A DNA stretch of 64,000 nt from the NCBI RefSeq assembly GCF_000341105.1, contig NZ_ANBB01000027.1, positions 142,755 through 206,754 on the forward strand. The letters run 5' to 3'. Under the pieces are notes generated by a model that saw nothing but the letters and a program-made list of their open reading frames with translations, was not told the origin of the DNA and made no database searches. Positions 50,833 through 58,094 of the stretch are shown here, piece after piece. A program made the position numbers and the translations under genes. The DNA is from Nocardiopsis potens DSM 45234. GTDB taxonomy: Bacteria > Actinomycetota > Actinomycetes > Streptosporangiales > Streptosporangiaceae. The first letter of the stretch is position 1. Each line of letters opens with the position of its first letter.

Positions 50833-51867
50833 GTGCGGGTGTTCGGGCGGGGTCCCGGTGGTGCGGAGGTCCGGGTGTTCGACCTGGACGACGGGCGGGG
50901 GATGCGCGCCCGGGTGACGGACCTGGGGGCGGCGCTGGTGGGGCTGGACGTCCCCGACGCCTCGGGGCGGACGGCCGACGTGGTGCTGGGCTTCGACTCG
51001 GCGGAGGAGTACGCCGGGGAGGCCAACCCGCACATGGGGGCGACGGTGGGCCGGGTGGCCAACCGGGTCTCGGGGGCGGCGTTCGAGCTGGACGGGGCGG
51101 AGCACCGGCTGACCGCCAACGAGCCGCCCAACCACCTGCACGGCGGGGGCGCGGGCCGGCTGGGCCTGCTGGTGTGGCGGGCGGTCGCCGCGGACGCGGG
51201 GTCGGTGGTGCTGGAGTGCGAGTCGCCGGCGGGCTCGGAGGGGTACCCCGGGCGGCTGCGGGTGCGGGCGGCCTACCGGCTGGGCGGGGGCGCGCTGGAG
51301 GTGTCCTACCGGGCGGAGTCCGACGCGGCGACGCCGGTGAACCTGACCAACCACGCCTACTTCGACCTCGCCGGCGCGGGAGAGGAGGGCGGGGTGCTCG
51401 GCCACCGGCTGCGAGTGGAGGCCGACCGGTACACCCCGGTGGGGGAGGGCATGCTGCCGACCGGGCGGGTGGAGCCCGTGGAGGGCCCGCTGGACCTGCG
51501 CGCGGGGCGGCGGATCGGGGACGGCGTCGCGGAGCTGGCGGCCGACCCGGTGGTCGCCGGCTACGACCACAACTTCGTGCTGCGCGGGGGCGGCGGGGTG
51601 CGGACCGCGGCGGTGCTGTCCGACCCGGCGTCGGGGCGGGTGATGGAGCTGGAGACCGACCAGCCGTGCCTGCAGGTGTACTCGGGCAACCGGGTGCCCC
51701 GGGGGCTGGCGGGCAAGGGCGGGCGGGTCTACGGCCCGCGGGGGTCGGTCTGCCTGGAGCCGCAGGGCTACCCGGACGCGCCGAACCGGCCGGAGTTCCC
51801 GGGGGCGGTGCTGCGCCCGGGGGAGGTGTACGAGCGGACCATCCGGTACCGGTTCCGGGCCGGGTGA
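50833..51867 (+). CDS. galM: Aldose 1-epimerase (mutarotase)
   Basis: 344 residues from GTG at 50833 with GGGGTGG upstream. Epimerase features: VTDLGAALVGLDVPD, DVVLGFDSAEEYAG, GATVGRVANRVSGAAFELDG, NEPPNHLHGGG, the catalytic His in PVNLTNHAYFDLAG, YDHNFVLRG, and the catalytic-Glu region VCLEPQGYPDAPNRPEFPG. Interconverts alpha and beta anomers of aldoses, fitting the xylulokinase gene on the far side of repeat C. Confidence 0.92.
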   Translation: MRVFGRGPGGAEVRVFDLDDGRGMRARVTDLGAALVGLDVPDASGRTADVVLGFDSAEEYAGEANPHMGATVGRVANRVSGAAFELDGAEHRLTANEPPNHLHGGGAGRLGLLVWRAVAADAGSVVLECESPAGSEGYPGRLRVRAAYRLGGGALEVSYRAESDAATPVNLTNHAYFDLAGAGEEGGVLGHRLRVEADRYTPVGEGMLPTGRVEPVEGPLDLRAGRRIGDGVAELAADPVVAGYDHNFVLRGGGGVRTAAVLSDPASGRVMELETDQPCLQVYSGNRVPRGLAGKGGRVYGPRGSVCLEPQGYPDAPNRPEFPGAVLRPGEVYERTIRYRFRAG

Positions 51868-51928
51868 GGACGGGGCGGGCGAGGAGCGGGCATGGCGAGG
51901 ACGGGGGCGGCCGGCCCCGGGGCGGCCG

Positions 51929-51934
51929 TATCCT
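51929..51934 (+). promoter_or_regulatory. Leaderless -10 element (TATCCT)
   Basis: TATCCT ends 7 bases before the GTG at 51942; no ribosome site is present. Confidence 0.55.
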
Positions 51935-51941
51935 TGCCGAC

Positions 51942-52697
51942 GTGCTGAGAGAAGTGGCGGGGACGCGTTATGTCCTGCCGTTGCGTGAGGGCGGTTCGCT
52001 GCCGGGCCTGGTCGAGGCCGACGACGACGGCATGTACGTGGTGAAGTTCGTGGGCGCCGGCCAGGGCCGCAAGGCGCTGGTGGCCGAGGTGGTCGCCGGT
52101 GAGCTGGGGCGGCGCCTGGGGCTGCCGGTGCCCGAGCTGGTGCTGCTGGAGTTCGACGCGGTGATCGGGCGCGGCGAGCCGGACGAGGAGGTCCAGGAGC
52201 TGCTGAAGGCCAGCGGAGGGGTGAACCTGGGCATGGACTTCCTGCCGGGGGCGCTGGGGTTCGACCCGCTGGTGTGCGAGGCGGATCCGGGGTTCGCGGG
52301 CCGGGTGGTGTGGTTCGACGCCTTCACCGGGAACGTGGACCGGACCTGGCGCAACCCGAACATGCTGGTGTGGCACCGGGAGCCGTACCTGATCGACCAC
52401 GGGGCGACGCTGATCTTCCACCACAACTGGTCCGGGGCGGCGGGGGCGGTGCGCCGCGGCTACGACGCCTCCGACCACGTGCTGGCGGGGTTCGCCCCGG
52501 ACCTGGCGGGGGCCGACGCGGAGCTGGCGCCCCGGGTGGACGAGGCGCTGCTGCGCGAGGTGGTGGCGCTGGTGCCGGACGCGTGGCTGGACGGCGAGCC
52601 GGGGTTCGGCTCGGCGGACGAGGTCCGCGAGGCCTACGTGGAGCACTTGGCGGCGCGTGCGGCGGACCGCGTCTGGCTGCCGGAGGTGGCCGCATGA
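51942..52697 (+). CDS. HipA-like kinase-fold protein
   Basis: 251 residues with HipA-type features: LPLREGGSLPGLVEADDDGM (N-lobe with Gly-rich turn), MYVVKFVGAGQGRKALVAEV (Lys), ELGRRLGLPVPELVLLEFD, VVWFDAFTGNVDRTWRNPNM (HipA catalytic D-x-x-x-x-N) and YLIDHGATLIFHHNW (metal-binding D-H-G). Shorter than classical HipA toxins (about 440 aa). Such short kinases next to DUF3037 genes are widespread. Overlaps the next gene as ATGA. GTG start directly after a leaderless -10. Confidence 0.85.
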   Translation: MLREVAGTRYVLPLREGGSLPGLVEADDDGMYVVKFVGAGQGRKALVAEVVAGELGRRLGLPVPELVLLEFDAVIGRGEPDEEVQELLKASGGVNLGMDFLPGALGFDPLVCEADPGFAGRVVWFDAFTGNVDRTWRNPNMLVWHREPYLIDHGATLIFHHNWSGAAGAVRRGYDASDHVLAGFAPDLAGADAELAPRVDEALLREVVALVPDAWLDGEPGFGSADEVREAYVEHLAARAADRVWLPEVAA

Positions 52698-53107
52698 GCA
52701 CGGTCGGGACGGGCGCCGCGGGCGGGGCCGGGCGCAGGGTGTACGAGTACGCGCTGGTGCGGGTGGTCCCGCGGATCGAGCGGGGCGAGCTGGTCAACGC
52801 GGGGGTGATCGTGTACTGCCAGGCGGCGGGGTTCCTGGCGGCGCGGTGCGCCCTGGACGAGGGGCGGCTGCTGGCGCTGGACCCGGGCGCGGACGTGGCG
52901 GGTGTGCGCCGTGCCCTGGAGGCGGTGGAGATGGTGTGCCGGGGCGGCGCGGAGGCGGGCCCGGCGCGGGAGGAGCCGGCGGGGCGCCGGTTCCGCTGGC
53001 TGACGGCGCCGCGGAGCACGATCGTGCAGCCGGGCCCGATCCACTCGGGGCTGACCGCCGACCCGGTGGCGGAGCTGGACCGGTTGGCGTCGGACCTGGT
53101 GTCCTGA
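52694..53107 (+). CDS. DUF3037-family protein
   Basis: 137 residues with the typical DUF3037 N-terminus YEYALVRVVPRIERGELVNAGVIVYCQAAGFLAARCALDE and RRFRWLTAPRSTIVQPGPIH. Function of the family is unknown. It overlaps the HipA-like gene by 4 bp and the two-gene arrangement is recurrent in bacteria, so it is probably the functional partner of the kinase (inference). Confidence 0.88.
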   Translation: MSTVGTGAAGGAGRRVYEYALVRVVPRIERGELVNAGVIVYCQAAGFLAARCALDEGRLLALDPGADVAGVRRALEAVEMVCRGGAEAGPAREEPAGRRFRWLTAPRSTIVQPGPIHSGLTADPVAELDRLASDLVS

Positions 53108-53465
53108 TCCGGGACCGCCGGTGGCGGTGGCGGCCCGTCCCTCCGGGGGCGGGCCGCCCGCGTGTTCCCGGGGCGGGCGGTCTCCCGGTGGGGCGGGGCC
53201 GGGCCCGGGCGCGGGCCGTCAGTTCGGGGCGTGGGGGGCCGCCGCCCGGGTCTTGTGCCGCGCCCGCGCCGAGGCGGGGCGCGGCGGGGCGCGGCGGCGG
53301 TTTTCGGCGGTGGGTCCGGGCGGGGCGGGCGCGGCCCCGGTGTCCGGTTCTCTCGCCGGTGCCGGCGATCCGACGCGGGCGGGCCCTGCCCGCGCTCTCC
53401 GCAGGGCGGGCGCCGGGGCGTGCGGCCCTCCGGCGGCGGCTGCGGGGTGAGGTGGACCACGCCCA
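53108..53465. other. Intergenic region with no recognised gene
   Basis: About 360 bases, extremely GC-rich, between the DUF3037 gene and the MarR promoter. Several open frames run through it in all directions, none with protein-like features. No clear hairpin pair was identified. Confidence 0.45.
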
Positions 53466-53495
53466 CTTGATTAGTTAGCCTACCTAAGTTTATAG
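53466..53495 (+). promoter_or_regulatory. Promoter of the MarR-MFS genes
   Basis: TTGATT (53466-53471) and TATAGT (53490-53495) with an 18-base spacer, 8 bases before the MarR GTG. An iron-box-like palindrome fills the spacer. Confidence 0.7.
53470..53486. promoter_or_regulatory. Iron-box-like operator TTAGTTAGCCTACCTAA
   Basis: 17-bp inverted repeat (8-1-8, one mismatch) overlapping the -35 and spacer. It resembles the DtxR/IdeR consensus TTAGGTTAGGCTAACCTAA with one base missing in each half. It could equally be the MarR protein's own site. Confidence 0.55.
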
Positions 53496-53502
53496 TGGCC
53501 GG

Positions 53503-53940
53503 GTGAACTCCGGTACCGGCGACCTGCCGCACGACCTCGCCGCCGTTCTGCGCGAACTCGTCCTGCTCACCCGCAGGGCCACCGCCCACATGGCGGTCTC
53601 CTCCCAGCAGCTGGGCGTGCTCGGCTCGCTGGCCGGCGGGCCGCGGCGGGTCAGCGCGCTGGCCGAGGAGCACGGGGTGCGCACCCCCACCATGACCGGG
53701 ATGCTCACCCGCCTGGAGCAGGCCGGCGCGGTGCTGCGCCGGCCCGACGCCGAGGACGCCCGCGCGGTGGCCGTCGAGCTCACCGGGCACGGCCGCGAGC
53801 TGCTGGCCCGGGGCCGCGCCGCCCGGGAGGAGTTCCTGGCCCGCTGCCTGGACGAGGTGGACGAGGCCGACCGCGAGGCGGTACGGGCCGCCCTGCCGGC
53901 GCTGGCCCGGCTGTGCGCCCGCGCGCCGCAGGAGCGGTGA
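53503..53940 (+). CDS. MarR-family transcriptional regulator
   Basis: 145 residues from GTG at 53503. Winged helix: QLGVLGSLAGGPRRVSALAE, EHGVRTPTMTGMLTRLEQAG (recognition helix), AVLRRPDAEDARAVAVELTGHG (wing with D-x-R motif). Probably autoregulated and controlling the MFS exporter 75 bp downstream. The operator in its promoter also resembles an iron box. Confidence 0.88.
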   Translation: MNSGTGDLPHDLAAVLRELVLLTRRATAHMAVSSQQLGVLGSLAGGPRRVSALAEEHGVRTPTMTGMLTRLEQAGAVLRRPDAEDARAVAVELTGHGRELLARGRAAREEFLARCLDEVDEADREAVRAALPALARLCARAPQER

Positions 53941-54015
53941 CCCGCCGCAGCGGCGGCGGGCGAACGATCCGCGTCTCCGCGAGGAGACCCGACGAGTGGA
54001 GGTCTGGGGACATCC

Positions 54016-55269
54016 ATGTCCACGACTGATTTACCGCCGAGCACCGCCACCGGCTCTGCCGCCGGTGTCGGCCCCGCCGCCGGCGCGGCGGCCGGGCAGG
54101 GGAAGGCGTCCAGCCCGTGGCGCCAGCCGATGTCGGTGTGGGCGACGGCGTTCGCCGCCGTGGTCGCCTTCATGGGCATCGGCCTGGTCGACCCGATCCT
54201 GCCCTCCATCGCCGAGGGCCTGGACGCCTCGCCGAGCCAGGTGTCGCTCCTGTTCACCAGCTACTTCCTGGTGACCGCGGTGGCGATGCTGATCACCGGG
54301 TTCATCTCCAGCCGGATCGGCGGCAAGGCCACGCTGCTGCTGGGCCTGGCCCTGGTGGTGGTCTTCGCCGCGCTGTCCGGGACCTCCGGGTCGGTGGGCG
54401 AGCTGATCGGCTTCCGCGCCGGGTGGGGGCTGGGCAACGCGCTGTTCGTGGCCACCGCGCTGGCGGTGATCGTCGGCGCGGCGGTCGGCGGCATGGAGTC
54501 GGCGATCGTGCTGTACGAGGCGGCGCTGGGCGTGGGCATCGCCTCCGGGCCGCTGGTCGGCGCGGTGCTGGGCGACTGGCACTGGCGGGCGCCGTTCTTC
54601 GGCACCGCGGTGCTGATGGCGGTCGGCTTCCTGCTGATCACCACGCTGCTCAAGGCGCCGCCGAAGCCGGCCGCCAAGACCCGGCTGAGCGACCCGCTGC
54701 GCGCGCTGGCCCACGGCGGGCTGTCCACCACCGCGGTCACCGCGCTCTTCTACAACTTCGCCTTCTTCACGGTGCTGGCCTTCACCCCGTTCGTGCTGGG
54801 CATGAGCCCCTACGGGATCGGGTCGATCTTCTTCGCCTGGGGCGTGCTGGTCGCGGTCTCCTCGGTGTTCGCCGCGCCGCGGCTGCAGCACCGGCTGGGG
54901 TCGGTGCGCACCCTGCACCTGTCGCTGGGGACGCTGCTGGTGCTGATGCTGGCCATCGCGGTGTCGGTGCTGGCCTCGGCGCAGCCCGGGGTGATCGCGG
55001 CGGTGGTGCTGACCGGCGTGCCGATCGGGATGAACAACACGGTGTTCACCGAGGCGGCGATGGAGGTCTCGGACGCGCCGCGCCCGGTGGCCTCGGCCGG
55101 CTACAACTTCGTGCGCTGGATGGGCGGCGCACTGGCGCCGTTCATCGCGACCAAGCTCGGCGAGGAGGCCGGCCCGGAGCTGCCCTACCTGCTGGGCGCG
55201 GCGTGCTGCCTGGTCGGCATGGGGGTGCTGGTGCTGCGCCGGCACCACCTGGGGGCCCTGAAGGGCTGA
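54016..55269 (+). CDS. MFS exporter
   Basis: 417 residues, twelve predicted membrane helices after an Ala/Gly-rich 35-residue tail. VVAFMGIGLVDPILPSIAEG is the start of helix 1 with the DHA1-type D-P pair; LITGFISSRIGGKATLLLGL is the MFS signature loop 2-3; GIASGPLVGAVLGDWHWRAP is motif C of drug/H+ antiporters. Related proteins export drugs or siderophores; an iron-box-like operator upstream makes siderophore export an option (inference). Co-transcribed with the MarR gene. Confidence 0.88.
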   Translation: MSTTDLPPSTATGSAAGVGPAAGAAAGQGKASSPWRQPMSVWATAFAAVVAFMGIGLVDPILPSIAEGLDASPSQVSLLFTSYFLVTAVAMLITGFISSRIGGKATLLLGLALVVVFAALSGTSGSVGELIGFRAGWGLGNALFVATALAVIVGAAVGGMESAIVLYEAALGVGIASGPLVGAVLGDWHWRAPFFGTAVLMAVGFLLITTLLKAPPKPAAKTRLSDPLRALAHGGLSTTAVTALFYNFAFFTVLAFTPFVLGMSPYGIGSIFFAWGVLVAVSSVFAAPRLQHRLGSVRTLHLSLGTLLVLMLAIAVSVLASAQPGVIAAVVLTGVPIGMNNTVFTEAAMEVSDAPRPVASAGYNFVRWMGGALAPFIATKLGEEAGPELPYLLGAACCLVGMGVLVLRRHHLGALKG

Positions 55270-55284
55270 CCCGGCTCGGAGCGG

Positions 55285-55310
55285 GCCCCGGCGGCGACGG
55301 CCGCCGGGGC
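55285..55310 (+). terminator. Hairpin after the MFS exporter gene
   Basis: Arms GCCCCGGCGG/CCGCCGGGGC (10 bp) with a 6-base loop, 15 bases past the stop, separating the two exporter genes. Confidence 0.65.
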
Positions 55311-55468
55311 TCTGGTGCGTCCGGGTGGAGTGCGTCACTCTTCGGGGAGGAACCGGAGATTCCCCGTCATCGGGGGATGGGATCTCTGCGGGAATGCGTT
55401 GGACACCTTCGGCGCCGCTCGCGCGAGCCCGCCCCGTCCCCTGTCCCCGCCCCCGAGAGGAGCCCGGC

Positions 55469-56746
55469 GTGTCCCGAACGAGCCCGCCCGACCCGGTCGC
55501 GTCCCCCGCGCCCGCCGCCCCGGCCCCCGTGCAGGCCGGCCCGCGCCGGACCGCGGTCCTGGTGCTGGTCCTGGCCACCCTGACCGCGACCGGGCCGCTG
55601 GCCACCGACCTCTACCTGCCGGCGTTCCCGCAGATCGCCGCCGACCTGGGCGCCCCGGAGGCGCAGATCCAGCTGACGCTGACCGCGATCATGCTGGGCC
55701 TGGCCCTGGGCCAGCTGGTCATCGGCCCGATGAGCGACGCGTGGGGGCGCCGCCGCCCGCTGCTGGTCGGCGTCGCGGTGTTCACCCTGGTCTCGGTGGC
55801 CTGCATCTTCGCGCCCAACGCGGGCGTGCTGGTGGTGCTCCGCTTCATCCAGGGGATGGCCGGGGCGGCCGGCGCGGTGATCTCCCGGGCGGTGGTGCGC
55901 GACCTGTTCACCGGGGACGAGGCGGCCCGGTTCTTCTCCCGGCTGATGCTGATCACCGGGCTGGCGCCGATGCTCGGCCCGATCCTCGGCGGCCAGCTGC
56001 TGCTGGTGGGGCCCTGGCAGCTGAGCTTCGCGGTGCTGGCCGGGGTGTCGGCGCTGTCGTTCGCCGCGGCCTTCTTCGGGCTGCCGGAGAGCCTGCCGGC
56101 CGACCGGCGCAGCCCGCTGCGCCCGGGGACGCTGGGGGCGACGGTGTGGCGGCTGCTGCGCGACGCCCGGTTCATCGGCCCGGTGCTCACCCTGGGGCTG
56201 TCCTTCGGCGCGATGTTCACCTACATCGGGTCCTTCTCCACGGTGTCGCAGTCGGACGCGTTCGGCGCCAGCGCCCAGCAGTTCAGCCTGGTGTTCGCGG
56301 TGAACACCCTGGGCATCATGATCGGCACCCAGGTCAACGCCCGGCTGATCGGGCGGCTGGAGACCTCGCGGCGGCTGCTGGTGGGCCTGGTGGTGGCCGG
56401 GACCGCCATCGCCGCGCTGGCCGGGATGGCGGCCGCCGGGGTGTCGGGGACCGCCGGGCTGTACGCGCTGACCGGGGTCTTCTTCACCATGATGTTCGGG
56501 ATGGGGTTCGTGTTCCCCAACGCGACCACCCTGGCGCTGTCCAGCCAGCCGGCGTCGGTGGCCGGGACCGCCTCGGCGCTGATGGGGTCGCTGCAGTTCG
56601 TGCTGGGCGGCGGGCTGTCCGCGCTGGCCGGGCTGACCGCTTCCGGCCAGGCCAGCCTGGCCAGCATGGCGGTGGTGATGGCGGCGGGCCTGGCGGCCGG
56701 GGCGACCGCGTTCGCGCTGTCCCGGCGGAGCGCCGCGGCCGGCTGA
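55469..56746 (+). CDS. Bcr/CflA-type multidrug exporter (MFS)
   Basis: 425 residues from GTG at 55469; GAGAGGAG precedes it. Twelve helices; LATDLYLPAFPQIAADLGAP is the Bcr/CflA hallmark start, LVIGPMSDAWGRRRPLLVG the signature loop, MAGAAGAVISRAVVRDLFTG and MLGPILGGQLLLVGPWQLSF (motif C) follow. Exports drugs by proton antiport. Separate transcription unit from the preceding MFS gene. Confidence 0.92.
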   Translation: MSRTSPPDPVASPAPAAPAPVQAGPRRTAVLVLVLATLTATGPLATDLYLPAFPQIAADLGAPEAQIQLTLTAIMLGLALGQLVIGPMSDAWGRRRPLLVGVAVFTLVSVACIFAPNAGVLVVLRFIQGMAGAAGAVISRAVVRDLFTGDEAARFFSRLMLITGLAPMLGPILGGQLLLVGPWQLSFAVLAGVSALSFAAAFFGLPESLPADRRSPLRPGTLGATVWRLLRDARFIGPVLTLGLSFGAMFTYIGSFSTVSQSDAFGASAQQFSLVFAVNTLGIMIGTQVNARLIGRLETSRRLLVGLVVAGTAIAALAGMAAAGVSGTAGLYALTGVFFTMMFGMGFVFPNATTLALSSQPASVAGTASALMGSLQFVLGGGLSALAGLTASGQASLASMAVVMAAGLAAGATAFALSRRSAAAG

Positions 56747-56771
56747 GGCCCGGGCCCGGGCCCGGGGACGG

Positions 56772-56815
56772 CGGCGGGCGGTGGTGCGCGCCGCGGCGCG
56801 CACCACCGCCCGCCG
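56772..56815. terminator. 44-bp perfect palindrome between convergent genes
   Basis: Bases 56772-56793 and 56794-56815 are exact complements. It sits between the convergent Bcr/CflA and carboxypeptidase genes and is a likely bidirectional terminator. Confidence 0.75.
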
Positions 56816-56828
56816 TGCGCGGGGCGGA

Positions 56829-57863
56829 TCAGTCCAGGTCGTCGCCGCCGGCGTGCAGCGGCCGGGCCTCCGCGGAGGGCACCGGGTCGCCGCGCTCGGG
56901 CAGCTCGTCGGCGAGGCCGGGGTCGATCTCGAACAGGGAGCCGTCGGCGGCGGCCGCGGCGGTGGCGTACATGGAGTCGTAGGCCGAGGCGATCTGGGCC
57001 TGCTCCCACTCGGGGCCGGTGGCGCTCAGCTCGACCAGGACGCTGCCGCTGCCCAGCAGCCCGTAGGCGTTGCGGGAGATGCCCTGGTAGTCGCCGCCCG
57101 GGTAGAGGCTGACGTTGGCCTCGTCGTAGGACTCGCCCATCGCCTCGGCGGAGGCCACCACGGCCTGCCGGGACAGGTCGACGGACTCGGAGCCGACGCC
57201 GGGGTGGGTGGGCCACAGCACCGAGGCGGTGATCTCCTCGCCGTCGTCGTCGACGTAGCGGCCCTGCATGTGGTAGTCGACCACCAGGTCGGGGGCGGTC
57301 CGGTCGTACAGGCGGCGGACGGCGGCCGACTCGGGGACGGGGTTGTCCTCCGGGGCGACCTGCGGGTCGTGGTAGCGGTTGGGGTCGTAGCCCTTGCCGG
57401 GCTCGCCGTACTCGGGGTCGGCGCCGGGGTCGTAGTTGTACCGCCAGTCGCGCTCGTGGCCGTCGGGGTTGGCGCGGACCACGATGTCGATGGTGACGGC
57501 GCGCAGGATGGCCCGGTTCTCCGGGGTGCGCTTGACGCCCAGGTCCTCCAGCAGCTTCAGCGCGGCCGGGGTGCCCAGGGGCTCGTTGCCGTGCTGCTGG
57601 GTGACGTACATCAGCCGCAGCGGCCCCTCGCCGACGGAGGCCCCGAAGATCGGCCGGCCCTCGTTGGTGGTGCCGACGGTGTCCACGTCGACCCGGCCGC
57701 GGCTCTTGAACTCGATGGCCTTGAGGTGCCGGGTGAGCTCCTCGGTGCTGGGGCGGGGGTCGGCGGGGCGGCCGTGCGGGGCGTCCGCGGCGGCGGGGAG
57801 GGGCTGGGCGGCGAGAAGGGGGAAAACGGCCAGGGGGATGAGGAAACGCCACTTTCGTTTCAT
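56829..57863 (-). CDS. Secreted M14-family zinc carboxypeptidase
   Basis: 344 residues from MKRKWRFLIPLAVF, a signal peptide ending near PAAADA (about 27). M14 fold: zinc ligands HGNE (His91, Glu94), DIVVRANPDGHERDWRYNYD with the substrate Arg, VVDYHMQGRY for the third His, and a C-terminal VLVELSATG with the catalytic Glu. Likely releases C-terminal residues from extracellular peptides. A lower-GC region with ATAAAGG precedes the start. The start was moved to the ATG that begins the signal peptide. Confidence 0.88.
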   Translation of the reverse strand: MKRKWRFLIPLAVFPLLAAQPLPAAADAPHGRPADPRPSTEELTRHLKAIEFKSRGRVDVDTVGTTNEGRPIFGASVGEGPLRLMYVTQQHGNEPLGTPAALKLLEDLGVKRTPENRAILRAVTIDIVVRANPDGHERDWRYNYDPGADPEYGEPGKGYDPNRYHDPQVAPEDNPVPESAAVRRLYDRTAPDLVVDYHMQGRYVDDDGEEITASVLWPTHPGVGSESVDLSRQAVVASAEAMGESYDEANVSLYPGGDYQGISRNAYGLLGSGSVLVELSATGPEWEQAQIASAYDSMYATAAAAADGSLFEIDPGLADELPERGDPVPSAEARPLHAGGDDLD

Positions 57864-58094
57864 AAAGGCGCATTGTGCACGGAGTTCTCGGGCGTGCACA
57901 AGGGGTGGCCGCCGCGCGCCGCGGACCGCCGCCGCGGCCCCGTACCGAACCCCGTTCCGTGACGGAGCGTGCCGAAGCCTGCACCCGGGTTGACGGAGGG
58001 TGCGGGCGGGGGCACAGTGGGCAGGATTCGACGCGCGTTACCGGGTGGAGAACCCCGGTGTGCGGACGTATGACCAGGAAAGGGCCGGGAGGAA

